Shown here piece after piece: positions 42,963 to 51,704 of a stretch of 64,000 bases of DNA (position 1 is the first letter of the stretch; each line of letters starts with the position of its first letter). The notes beneath the pieces are model-generated. The model saw only the letters and a program-made list of their open reading frames with translations, searched no databases and was not told where the DNA came from. Source of the DNA: Marinicella marina (GTDB lineage Bacteria; Pseudomonadota; Gammaproteobacteria; Xanthomonadales; Marinicellaceae). A program made the position numbers and the translations under genes. The stretch covers positions 372,001-436,000 of the forward strand of contig NZ_JASJNC010000003.1 in the NCBI RefSeq assembly GCF_030065545.1. Reading direction: 5' to 3'.

Positions 42963-43889
42963 ATGATAAAAAAATACTGCCACCAACTTTTTATTGGCTT
43001 CACTCTGCTACTGATTGCAACAACGCATCAGTTGGCGCTTGCAGGCGGACCCTTTTCTGATGAATTCAACGACTATGCCGACCTGTTAAATAACAACACC
43101 ACGGCATGGTCTGTTCTGGGCGCTGAGATCAATGACAGCAGGGCATTGTCACTTTCCATTGATCAAGGAGCATTAACTGTTGAGCCTGAAATTTTCGCTA
43201 TGAATGCTTGGTTTGAAGATCAGTATGGACCCTTGGTTTACCAAAATGTCAGTGGTAATTTTGCAGTCGCCATTGCTTTAAGTGTGACTCAAAGTACTGA
43301 CCCAGAACAACCTGCTGACTTGGGTTTCAATGCCGGTGGCTTTGTCATCCGGGATGCCAATGGCAGCCACAATGGTGATGAGAACTGGGTGATGTACAAC
43401 ATGGGCGGCCAAGGCCAAAATGGTGTGACTTATGCCCGCGAAATGAAGAAAACAGTGAACTCAGTTTCCAATTTGTATTTGACAGAACAAGTGGGGGTGG
43501 ATGAATATTTACTCGCTTGTCGGGTGGGTCATGTGTTCTATTTTTATTACTGGGCCGATGCCATTGGCGCGTGGCGCCAAGAAACCTTTTATAACCAGTT
43601 CGATGTCGATGGGGCGAATACCACCACATGGCGCAACAGCGGCAGCGTAACGGCTGAAATCAATGTCCCCGCTGTGGGCCAATCATCACCGATGCACTTT
43701 GATCATGCAGGTATGCCAGATACGGTCCAACTGGGTATCATGGGGCACAGCTGGCAGAACGGTGATAATGGCTTGCTTGCACGTTTTGATTTCATCCGTT
43801 TTGCGCCTTCAATACCGCAAAGCCAAAACGATTGTACCCAAGCCTTTTTAACCATTGATGAACTGATATTTGCTGATGATTTTGAATGA
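42963..43889 (+). CDS. Secreted concanavalin-like domain protein with C-terminal IFADDF tail
   Basis: A 308-residue exported protein: signal peptide about 1-27 (cut after ALA). The mature part looks like a concanavalin/LamG-like beta sandwich of the DUF1349 sort: FSDEFNDY at the start, FAVAIALSVTQST, FNAGGFVIRDANGSHNGDENWVMYNMGGQG, YLLACRVGHVFYFYYW and VQLGIMGHSWQNGDNGLLARFDFIRF. It ends TIDELIFADDFE, the tagged tail with Asp instead of Gly. Carbohydrate binding is possible. The start may be ATG 42963 or GTG 42960; no good ribosome site is visible. Confidence 0.68.
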   Translation: MIKKYCHQLFIGFTLLLIATTHQLALAGGPFSDEFNDYADLLNNNTTAWSVLGAEINDSRALSLSIDQGALTVEPEIFAMNAWFEDQYGPLVYQNVSGNFAVAIALSVTQSTDPEQPADLGFNAGGFVIRDANGSHNGDENWVMYNMGGQGQNGVTYAREMKKTVNSVSNLYLTEQVGVDEYLLACRVGHVFYFYYWADAIGAWRQETFYNQFDVDGANTTTWRNSGSVTAEINVPAVGQSSPMHFDHAGMPDTVQLGIMGHSWQNGDNGLLARFDFIRFAPSIPQSQNDCTQAFLTIDELIFADDFE

Positions 43890-43908
43890 AATGCGTTATC
43901 ATTAGGGC

Positions 43909-44685
43909 ATGAGCAAACAACATTTCAATACCAACAAAACCTCTTGGAACAAACGGGTTGAGACCCACTTCACATCTAAGTTTTATGATGTGCCAGGGTT
44001 CCTGGCAGGCAAATCATCATTAAACAGCATCGAACTTGAAGGCTTGGGTGATGTGAATGACAAAAGCCTGTTACACCTGCAGTGTCATTTTGGTTTGGAC
44101 ACCCTATCTTGGGCCCGCCTGGGTGCTGATGCCACTGGCGTAGATATTTCTGATGCCGCGATCAAAAAAGCCAACGAGTTACAACGACAAACGAAGTTGA
44201 ACGCACAATTCGTTTGTACCGACGTTTATGCCTATGGCACCCAATCTGAACAGCTGTATGACATTGTTTACACTTCTTATGGTGCCATATGTTGGTTACC
44301 TGACATCAAACTTTGGGCGCAAACAGTGGCCAATAAACTCAAAACCGGTGGCCAATTCTTTATGGCTGAGTTTCACCCGATGATTGATTTACTGGCTGGA
44401 TATGACTATTTTCACAAACCCCAACCTGATGTGGAACAGGAAGATACCTATACCGAAAACTGTGATGGTTCAAAGCACGAGTTTGCGGTTTGGACCCACA
44501 CCATGGCAGATGTTATTTCTGCTTTGATTGATGCTGGCTTAAGCATTGAAAAAGTCAATGAATATGATCACAGCCCTTACAACTGTTTCGAGGGTATGAT
44601 TGAGAAACAGCCAGGAAAATTCTACCTCGAACATAAAAATCACCACGTCCCGATGGTTTATAGCATCGCAGCGAAAAAACCTTGA
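43909..44685 (+). CDS. Class I SAM-dependent methyltransferase
   Basis: A 258-residue protein with a Rossmann methyltransferase fold: motif I LLHLQCHFGLDTLSWARLGADATGVDIS, motif II region AQFVCTDVYAY, and IVYTSYGAICWLPDIKLWAQTVANKLKTGGQFFMAEFHP. The C-terminal part (DYFHKP...TYTENCDG) matches small-molecule methyltransferases of unknown substrate. It lies 14 bases before alkB and may share its transcript. Confidence 0.88.
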   Translation: MSKQHFNTNKTSWNKRVETHFTSKFYDVPGFLAGKSSLNSIELEGLGDVNDKSLLHLQCHFGLDTLSWARLGADATGVDISDAAIKKANELQRQTKLNAQFVCTDVYAYGTQSEQLYDIVYTSYGAICWLPDIKLWAQTVANKLKTGGQFFMAEFHPMIDLLAGYDYFHKPQPDVEQEDTYTENCDGSKHEFAVWTHTMADVISALIDAGLSIEKVNEYDHSPYNCFEGMIEKQPGKFYLEHKNHHVPMVYSIAAKKP

Positions 44686-44699
44686 AGTAATCGCGGCTG

Positions 44700-45335
44700 A
44701 TGTCAGATTTATTTGCCACAACCACAGACCAGCAACTCATAGAGTTACAAACTGATACCTATCTGATTCGTCATTTTGCAGTACATGATGATTTGATTAG
44801 CCTGATTAAGGCCATCACTGATCAAGCACCTTTTCGCTTTATGCGCACGCCTGGTGGCAAACGCTTGAACATCTCAATGACCAACTGCGGTGATTTAGGT
44901 TGGATCAGCGAACCGGCTGGTTACCGTTATGCCAAACATGACCCCAGTTCAAAAAAACCTTGGCCTAAAATGCCTGATGCGTTTTCTCAACTGGCCCAAC
45001 AAGCAGCCGAAATGGCAGGCTTTAAAAATTTTCAGCCCAGTGCCTGTCTGATCAACCATTACCAACAAGGACAAGAGCTGACTGCGCACCAAGATAAAAA
45101 CGAAACCGATTTATCCCAACCCATCGTTTCAGTGTCTTTGGGCATGAGTGCACGATTCCAAATTTATGGTGATAGCAGAAATAATTCACCACAAGAAATT
45201 GAACTGTATGACGGCGATGTCATGGTCTGGGGGCGCACTGCCCGGCTGATTTACCACGGGGTGAAAACCAAAGGTGGTATACCTCATCCAAAACTGGGCT
45301 TACACCGCATTAATTTAACCTTCAGGGCGGTTTAA
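44700..45335 (+). CDS. alkB: Alpha-ketoglutarate-dependent dioxygenase AlkB
   Basis: A 211-residue Fe(II)/2-oxoglutarate enzyme that removes methyl groups from N1-methyladenine and N3-methylcytosine in DNA. The iron ligands are His 130 and Asp 132 (AHQDKNE) and His 186 (YHGV); Arg 203 and Arg 209 in HRINLTFR bind 2-oxoglutarate. MRTPGGKRLNISMTNCGDLGW is the nucleotide-recognition segment. No ada gene is nearby. Convergent with the S9 peptidase gene. Confidence 0.95.
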   Translation: MSDLFATTTDQQLIELQTDTYLIRHFAVHDDLISLIKAITDQAPFRFMRTPGGKRLNISMTNCGDLGWISEPAGYRYAKHDPSSKKPWPKMPDAFSQLAQQAAEMAGFKNFQPSACLINHYQQGQELTAHQDKNETDLSQPIVSVSLGMSARFQIYGDSRNNSPQEIELYDGDVMVWGRTARLIYHGVKTKGGIPHPKLGLHRINLTFRAV

Positions 45336-45345
45336 TGCCTGCGGC

Positions 45346-47418
45346 CTATTCAGGGTCTTTTTTGTACCTCTCAAACCACGCCAAGATGTGGTCTACTTTG
45401 GTCAACAACCGCGATGGGCGGTCAGCGATGCCATGCGGCGTATCAGGAATCCTGACCATCATGGTGTCCACATTCAACAACTGCAGTGCTTGATAAAACT
45501 GCTCTGTTTCTGAAATTGGTGTGCGGCGATCATCCTCTCCCGTAAGCAACATAGTTGGGGTCTTGACGTTAGCCACCAGAGACAAAGGTGAGCGCTGCCA
45601 ATAATGCGCTAAATGGTCCCAAGGCATACCAGGAAATTGATGACGAATTTGTCCAATGGATGAATCGGCAGTTAAGGTTTTACTGACCCAGTTAATTACT
45701 GGCTTGGCCGCCACTGCAGCATTGAAACGATTGGTTAAACCAACCGCATAAGCCGCTGCAATGCCACCTGCCGAGCCACCGGTGATGAACAAATTATGCT
45801 CATCGACAAAACCTTTATCAATCAAGGCATCGATGCCAGACATGTGATCGGCAAAGTCATCAGCGCTGGAATATTTGCCATGTAATAGCATCGCAAAATC
45901 AGTACCATAACCGGTTGAACCACGGAAGTTATTATAGAAAACCACATAACCGGCGCTGGCCATTTGCTGCAGTTCTGCGGAAAAATATGGCCCATAGGCC
46001 AACCATGGGCCGCCATGAATCTCAATGATCAAAGGGTATTTTTTGTTGGGGTCAAAATCAGGTGGCGTGATATACCAGCCTTGTATCTGTTGTTGATCTA
46101 AAGATGAGTTGTAGATGATTTCATGCACTTCTCCAAGTTTTTTGTGGCCCAATAAATCCTCATTAACTGCAGTCAGTACTTTGTGCTTTTTGGCTTTATA
46201 AACAGCCAAGTCTGCAGGTCGGTATGCCGAACCTTTGGTATAAGCTATCACCTCATCGTCATTGATGCTGAAATCACCTGAAACATAAGGTCGGCCATTG
46301 GAGGTGCCGCTGATGCCTTGTACCTTGGGTGATATTTTACCTCGCAGATTAATTTCAGCCAGCCGTCTGATGGCGCGCTGATCATATTGGATGTGTAATG
46401 ATTTGTTGTTACCCGCCCAAGCAAAATCATCGATGTTCACGTCGAAATTTTTACTCAAATCATTGGCCCCAGAACCATCACTGTTGATGACCACCAAAGT
46501 TGACTTGATGTATGACAGTTTCAGGTTTTCAGTTTTGATGTAGGCTATTTTTTTACCATCAGGTGAATACGCTGGTTGGTTTTCTGCGCCGGGTTCACTG
46601 GTGATTTGGGTCAACTTACCCAGCAGGTCAATCTGGTACACATCACTTTCAATGGTTTGCCTTTCCCAACCAGCATCCCTGTTGGCTGAAAACAGCAGGT
46701 GCTGTGAATCATTCGACCAGGACAATGGCCCTTGGTGCTGAAAATTGCCTGTGGTTAATTGGCGTTCGGTGCCGCCATTGGCCGGCAACACAAAAACATG
46801 GTTGAACGCTGTTGGAATGATGCCACGGCCATCGCGCTGGTATCTGATGCTATCAATCACAACAGCCGCCTCAGACCACTTGGCACCTTTGGGCTGCGGT
46901 CTTTTCTTCACCAGTTTACTTGGTTTGGCTGGCACCGCCATGGTGAACGCCAGGTATTTACCATCAGGTGACCAAGTGATTGATGCCGGTGGTTGACGCA
47001 GATCGCTGATCACAGCCACTTGCCCAGTATCCATCCACATGAGGTGAATTTGTGGACTGCCACCACTGGCAGCAACAAAGGCAATGCGATCACCTGATGG
47101 CGACCAGCGGGGCGAAGTGTAGCTGTTTTTTCCTGTCAGTAAGGGCCGGTTTTTGGCGCCATCAACATCGATAATCCACAGGTTTGAATGGGTCTTATCA
47201 GTCATGATGTCGTTGCTGTTCAAGCGGTAAACAACCTGCTTGCCATCGGGTGATATGCGTGGATCACTGACATACTGTAAATCAAACACATCCATACCAG
47301 TGTAGTGCTTGGGGTTGTTGACTGCACTCAAGTCAGGGTCCTCATCAGCCCAGACTGTGGGATTAAAAACAAACAAAAACAGTGAGATGTAAAAAATTTG
47401 AGTCAATTGGTTTTTCAT
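45346..47418 (-). CDS. Exported S9 family prolyl oligopeptidase-like peptidase
   Basis: A 690-residue serine peptidase. Signal peptide 1-24, then a seven-bladed propeller with PD40/WD40-like 'SPDGKxxAF' units (SPDGKQVVYR, SPSGDRIAFV, SPDGKYLAFT, SPDGKKIAYI), then an alpha/beta hydrolase domain from about residue 440. The catalytic set is Ser in GGSAGG, Asp in TGEDDRRTP and His in DTPHGI. It is of the acylaminoacyl/dipeptidyl peptidase type and acts outside the cytoplasm on short peptides. The ATG at 47418 with AAGG upstream gives a clean signal peptide and is preferred over a start 27 codons earlier. Confidence 0.93.
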   Translation of the reverse strand: MKNQLTQIFYISLFLFVFNPTVWADEDPDLSAVNNPKHYTGMDVFDLQYVSDPRISPDGKQVVYRLNSNDIMTDKTHSNLWIIDVDGAKNRPLLTGKNSYTSPRWSPSGDRIAFVAASGGSPQIHLMWMDTGQVAVISDLRQPPASITWSPDGKYLAFTMAVPAKPSKLVKKRPQPKGAKWSEAAVVIDSIRYQRDGRGIIPTAFNHVFVLPANGGTERQLTTGNFQHQGPLSWSNDSQHLLFSANRDAGWERQTIESDVYQIDLLGKLTQITSEPGAENQPAYSPDGKKIAYIKTENLKLSYIKSTLVVINSDGSGANDLSKNFDVNIDDFAWAGNNKSLHIQYDQRAIRRLAEINLRGKISPKVQGISGTSNGRPYVSGDFSINDDEVIAYTKGSAYRPADLAVYKAKKHKVLTAVNEDLLGHKKLGEVHEIIYNSSLDQQQIQGWYITPPDFDPNKKYPLIIEIHGGPWLAYGPYFSAELQQMASAGYVVFYNNFRGSTGYGTDFAMLLHGKYSSADDFADHMSGIDALIDKGFVDEHNLFITGGSAGGIAAAYAVGLTNRFNAAVAAKPVINWVSKTLTADSSIGQIRHQFPGMPWDHLAHYWQRSPLSLVANVKTPTMLLTGEDDRRTPISETEQFYQALQLLNVDTMMVRIPDTPHGIADRPSRLLTKVDHILAWFERYKKDPE

Positions 47419-47495
47419 AGGTAACCTTAATAGTTTTTTGTTGTGGGATATGTGTTTTGTATTTGACGAACACGTCGGTTGATTCACATCATACT

Positions 47496-47888
47496 TCAAC
47501 GGTGTTGATCTATCAAAATAGCATTGCCATCCGGATCAACCAGGCTGATGTGACCGGGGCCTGACTCAGCGGCCAGATTGGCGTCGGTAATTTCGATGCC
47601 GGCAGCCTGCAGTTTTTGCTGAATCTCACGCACATCGGTGAATTCATTGAGGTCATTACAATTTGCGTCCCATCCTGGGTTGAAAGTCAATACATTGCCC
47701 TCAAACATGCCTTGAAACAGACCGATGGTGTTGTCACCATTGCGCAAGATCAGCCAATTTTGAGATTGATTACCACCCACCACAGAAAAACCCAGTTGTT
47801 GATAAAACACTTTTGATTGTTCGATGTCTTTGACAGCCAAACTGACTGAAAAAGCACCCAAAGGCATGTTTGTTTGATTGCTTGTCAT
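47496..47888 (-). CDS. VOC (glyoxalase/bleomycin resistance) family protein
   Basis: A 130-residue protein with the two beta-alpha-beta units of the VOC fold: VSLAVKDIEQSKVFYQQLGFSVVGG, and later GHISLVDPDGNAILIDQH. Members include isomerases, dioxygenases and resistance proteins; the activity here is unknown. AGGAG lies five bases before ATG 47888, preferred over ATG 47927. Upstream of the S9 peptidase on the same strand. Confidence 0.88.
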   Translation of the reverse strand: MTSNQTNMPLGAFSVSLAVKDIEQSKVFYQQLGFSVVGGNQSQNWLILRNGDNTIGLFQGMFEGNVLTFNPGWDANCNDLNEFTDVREIQQKLQAAGIEITDANLAAESGPGHISLVDPDGNAILIDQHR

Positions 47889-48031
47889 GTATCGCTCCTG
47901 AGAAAAGTACCCACACATAATAGCCAATCTCAGCCCTCAGACCAACTTTCGATTCACAGAAATAAGGTTTTGGCACAAATCAACAATCATCTCATGTTAC
48001 CATTTCAACTGTTTAACAGCCTGTTTTTAAC

Positions 48032-48901
48032 ATGACACAAACCACCATTACCCGCCTGATCGAACCCAGAGAAAAAGATTTGGGTGGTTTTTCTGTGCGT
48101 CGCATTTTACCGGTAGCTGGGCAACGCATGATTGGTCCTTGGATCTTTTTTGACCACATGGGACCAGCCGATTTCAAAGCCGGCCAAGGCATCAATGTCA
48201 GACCGCACCCTCACATTAATTTAGCCACCGTCACTTATTTATTTGAGGGTGAAATTTACCACCGCGATTCGTTGGGTTCCAGCGAGCCCATTGTGCCCGG
48301 TGACATCAACCTGATGGTGGCAGGTAAAGGCATCGTTCATTCTGAACGAGAACGCGATTTCATTCGCAACCAGGATCACAAGTTGGATGGCTTGCAGTTG
48401 TGGTTGGCTCTGCCTCAAGCTGATGAAGAAATCGATCCGGCCTTTTATCATTATGACCGCAAGGCCATTCCAGGCAAAGACATCGACGGCGTGCCGGTGC
48501 GGGTGATGATGGGTTCAGCCTTCGGTCTGCAATCACCGGTGAAAACATTTGCTGAAACCTTGTACATTGAAGCCACTTTACAACAAGGCCAATCCCTGTT
48601 GTTACCCACAGCAGCAGAACGGGGCTTATATGTGGCCAAAGGGTCGGTATTGATTGCAGATAAGGTCATCGACAGTTATCATATGGCCGTGTTGGATGCA
48701 GTCGAGGTAACCATCACTGCGCAGCATGACAACACCCGCATTGCCTTGATTGGTGGCGAAAACATAGGAGCCAGATTCATCGACTGGAATTTTGTCTCAA
48801 GCCGTCAATCTCGCATAGAACAAGCCAAAGATGATTGGCGCGAACAAAGGTTTCCATCCGTTCCCGGCGATGATAAAGAGTATATTCCCTTACCAGAATA
48901 G
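48032..48901 (+). CDS. Pirin family protein
   Basis: A 289-residue bicupin. The N-terminal metal site is visible in RPHPHINLATVTYLFEGEIYHRDSLGS, with VHSERERDF supplying further ligands. FGLQSPVKTFAETLYIEATLQQGQSLLLP begins the second cupin. Bacterial pirins act as redox-sensing regulators or quercetinase-like enzymes; which applies here is unclear. Length is normal. It precedes the DUF1456 gene by 24 bases. Confidence 0.93.
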   Translation: MTQTTITRLIEPREKDLGGFSVRRILPVAGQRMIGPWIFFDHMGPADFKAGQGINVRPHPHINLATVTYLFEGEIYHRDSLGSSEPIVPGDINLMVAGKGIVHSERERDFIRNQDHKLDGLQLWLALPQADEEIDPAFYHYDRKAIPGKDIDGVPVRVMMGSAFGLQSPVKTFAETLYIEATLQQGQSLLLPTAAERGLYVAKGSVLIADKVIDSYHMAVLDAVEVTITAQHDNTRIALIGGENIGARFIDWNFVSSRQSRIEQAKDDWREQRFPSVPGDDKEYIPLPE

Positions 48902-48925
48902 GACAACACACCACAGGACCACACC

Positions 48926-49591
48926 ATGACCCATAACGACATACTGCGTCGCATCAGATATATTTTAGATGCCCGAGACAACAAAATTGCTGCCATATTT
49001 GCCAAAGCCGATCACACAGTAACCACTGAACAAGTGAACCGCTGGCTCAAACGCGAGGAGGAGGATGGCTATGCGACGTTATCCGCCCATGAATTGACCT
49101 TGTTTTTAGATGGTTTAATCATTGATCAAAGGGGCCCCAAAGACGGTCCTCAAGTGAAATACATCCAAGCCATGTCCAACAACTTGATTCTGATGAAACT
49201 CAAGATAGCCTTTAATTTAAAGTCAGAGGACATGCTGGATTTGATGAAGCTCGCAGGCTTCCAAATCAGTAAACATGAACTCAGTGCCTTGTTTCGTAAG
49301 AAAGACCACAAGCATTACCGGGTATGTAAAAATCAAATCTTGCGCAAGTTCATGAAAGGACTACAAATCAAATGCCGGGGGCACAATGCGGCTAAAAAAC
49401 CCATACCGAGCGCAACAACCGAACCAAAGACTACCCGTAAAACTGTGACGAAAACATTAACAAAAACAGCTGCGAAAACGCAATCAAAACCTGCCCCAAA
49501 AACCACAACAAAAACCACAGATGAAACGCCACCCAGCAAAGCGGCGAGCATTTGGCAAAAATCATTGAAGAAGGCCCCTAAAGGGGATTAA
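48926..49591 (+). CDS. DUF1456 family protein with histone H1-like tail
   Basis: A 221-residue protein. Residues 1-75 and 86-155 are two DUF1456 (YehS-type) helical units: NDILRRIRYILDARDNKIAAIFA...QVNRWLKREEEDGY and NLILMKLKIAFNLKSEDMLDLMKLAGF...ELSALFRKKDHKHYR. Residues about 165-221 form a Thr/Lys/Ala/Pro tail (KTTRKTVTKTLTKTAAKT) like bacterial histone H1-type sequences. The usual YehS is shorter and lacks this tail, so nucleic-acid binding is a reasonable guess. Confidence 0.85.
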   Translation: MTHNDILRRIRYILDARDNKIAAIFAKADHTVTTEQVNRWLKREEEDGYATLSAHELTLFLDGLIIDQRGPKDGPQVKYIQAMSNNLILMKLKIAFNLKSEDMLDLMKLAGFQISKHELSALFRKKDHKHYRVCKNQILRKFMKGLQIKCRGHNAAKKPIPSATTEPKTTRKTVTKTLTKTAAKTQSKPAPKTTTKTTDETPPSKAASIWQKSLKKAPKGD

Positions 49592-49616
49592 CTGGCTGGG
49601 TGTGAACGCACCTCAA

Positions 49617-50765
49617 TCAATTATTATCGGGCTTGCTTGCTGCCAGAAATGATTTGATCTGTTCTTGCTGAGCCAGCGCATCTTCATGGCCCAATTCAAT
49701 CAATGCCTCGGTGTAACTTGGCTCAAACAATAAATAACTGGGCATGCGCCAATCCTTGCCCCAGCCGCCAATCATTTTTAGCAAAGACCTGACTGGTTTA
49801 GGTATCGCTGCTGCATTCGCTGCCGTGATATCACGCACATCGACACTGGGTTTGATGATGAGGGTTTCGATTTGTTTCAAATGGGTTTGGGTGGCTTTTT
49901 CAGGTGGAATCAGTCGCAGGGTTTGGTTGATGCGATTCAAGCGCGATAAATCAGCCATCATGGTGTCCATAAATATGGTATCCAGCATATAACCACCGAG
50001 TTCACCCATACTGGGATAAGGCCCAGCCTCATTGGGTACTTTTATCGGACTCTCATCACGGGTGCCAATAACCAAAATGCGATCTGCACCCAAGTGAATG
50101 GCGGGTGACAGCGGTGCAGAGTTCCGCAAGCCGCCATCGCCATAGTATTCATGCCCGATCAGTTGGGCCGGAAACAGAAATGGCAATGCGGTTGATGCCA
50201 TGATGTGTTCAACTGTGATGTCCTCTGCCAAACCCACCCGGCGAGAGCGATGCCATGGCACCACAGCTTCTCTGGCTTGATAGAAACATTTGGCCACTGC
50301 GGTGTCATAAGATGAGGCTGCAATGGATAAGCCCATCAAATCACCGTCATCAATGGCGGTTTGAAGTTGATGTAATTTCAGTTCACTTGATAATAACTCA
50401 GCCAATGGTTGGTTATCCAGCAGTGAATCAGGCGGACGCACACCCAAACGCCCAAACACCAAAGCACCCATGACCCGCGCCATGGTCTTGAAAATTTGTC
50501 TGCTGTCCGTGCGGTAAACCTGTTCACAATGAATGTTGCTCCAAAAATGATGTAAACGAGCCACGCCATATTTTTGGTCTTTGGCATGGGTGGCCATGAC
50601 CACCGCATTGATGGCGCCGGCGGAAGTGCCATTAATCACGGGGAAACGAAAACCATCTGGCATGAAGGACATGATGGCTTGGATAACGCCCACTTGATAG
50701 GCACCACGGGCGCCACCGCCTGGCAACATCAATGCTGGTATGGGTTTTTGGCTGTTCATAGCCAT
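49617..50765 (-). CDS. Patatin-like phospholipase
   Basis: A 382-residue protein of the patatin family. The oxyanion loop is LPGGGARGAYQVG, the nucleophile Ser is in NGTSAGAINA, and the dyad Asp is in DGGLRN. The C-terminal half (residues about 230-382) carries further conserved family segments such as GGYMLDTIFMD. It likely hydrolyses acyl chains of lipids. No signal peptide, so a cytosolic or membrane-associated place is expected. ATG 50759 is an alternative start. Confidence 0.92.
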   Translation of the reverse strand: MAMNSQKPIPALMLPGGGARGAYQVGVIQAIMSFMPDGFRFPVINGTSAGAINAVVMATHAKDQKYGVARLHHFWSNIHCEQVYRTDSRQIFKTMARVMGALVFGRLGVRPPDSLLDNQPLAELLSSELKLHQLQTAIDDGDLMGLSIAASSYDTAVAKCFYQAREAVVPWHRSRRVGLAEDITVEHIMASTALPFLFPAQLIGHEYYGDGGLRNSAPLSPAIHLGADRILVIGTRDESPIKVPNEAGPYPSMGELGGYMLDTIFMDTMMADLSRLNRINQTLRLIPPEKATQTHLKQIETLIIKPSVDVRDITAANAAAIPKPVRSLLKMIGGWGKDWRMPSYLLFEPSYTEALIELGHEDALAQQEQIKSFLAASKPDNN

Positions 50766-50831
50766 ACATTATAAATGTTTTTTGTGGTTGGGTTTGTTAT
50801 AGTAATGATGACAATACTACAACGTTGAAAC

Positions 50832-51689
50832 ATGCTTAAAAAATTACTGCCTTTTGTTCTTATGATGGTTTCAACCCAAATGGTTGGCGCAGCTGATCAT
50901 GAAAATGCCATTGATTATCCCACTACTGCATCTGCGGTGAGCTTTAAATCAGTCACTGAATTGGCTTTTACTCAACCCACCCAGACCATTTCCTATGGTG
51001 ATGACATCCTGCAGTTTGGCTTGTTGTGGCAACCTTCAGCAGGTGTCAAAAAACAACCACTCATTGTAATGATTCATGGTGGCTGTTGGCTCAATGCTTT
51101 TGGCGTTGATCATGCGCTGGCAGCAGCCACGGCTTTGGCCCAAAAAGGCCACCCGGTATACGCCTTGGAATATCGGCGCACCGGCGATGAAGGCGGCGGT
51201 TGGCCGGGTAGCTTTGATGACATCAAGTCAGCCCTCAACCAAATCAATGCCTTACAACAGTTCAACGTCAATACCGGTGAAATCATCTTAATGGGTCACT
51301 CAGCCGGTGGCCACTTGGCACTCTTAGCCGCTTCAGAATTAAGTCATATCAACTTCAAACACGTCATTGGCTTGGCAGCCATCACCGATGTGAGCAGCTA
51401 TGCTAAAGGTGAAAACAGTTGTCAAAAAGCCGCACCGCTTTTTATGGGCGGCAAGCCAGAGGAGGCCGCTGAGGCTTACCGACAAGCATCCTTAAACACC
51501 AACTTTTTACCCAACACAACGATATTATTGCAAGGAGATGCGGATAAAATCGTTCCCATAAGTCAATCTGAATTGCATCAAATCAAAGTTAAACTACTCA
51601 ATGAGGCAGGACATTTTGACTGGATTCACCCTGGCACTGCAGCCTTCGATAGCTTGTTGAAGCTGCTCAGTGACAGTAAAAACGAGTAA
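50832..51689 (+). CDS. Exported alpha/beta hydrolase
   Basis: A 285-residue hydrolase with signal peptide 1-20. The oxyanion motif HGGCWL and the nucleophile elbow GHSAGGHLAL match the esterase/lipase group that includes kynurenine formamidase-like and BD-FAE enzymes. The acid is probably Asp in LQGDADKIVP and the base His in AGHFDW. Substrate unknown. It precedes the antiporter gene by 15 bases. Confidence 0.88.
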   Translation: MLKKLLPFVLMMVSTQMVGAADHENAIDYPTTASAVSFKSVTELAFTQPTQTISYGDDILQFGLLWQPSAGVKKQPLIVMIHGGCWLNAFGVDHALAAATALAQKGHPVYALEYRRTGDEGGGWPGSFDDIKSALNQINALQQFNVNTGEIILMGHSAGGHLALLAASELSHINFKHVIGLAAITDVSSYAKGENSCQKAAPLFMGGKPEEAAEAYRQASLNTNFLPNTTILLQGDADKIVPISQSELHQIKVKLLNEAGHFDWIHPGTAAFDSLLKLLSDSKNE

Positions 51690-51704
51690 CATTAAACGGG
51701 GGAA

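Noticed and set aside
49333-49551. Minus-strand Val/Phe-rich frame
   Set aside because: Antisense shadow of the Thr/Lys-rich tail of the DUF1456 protein.
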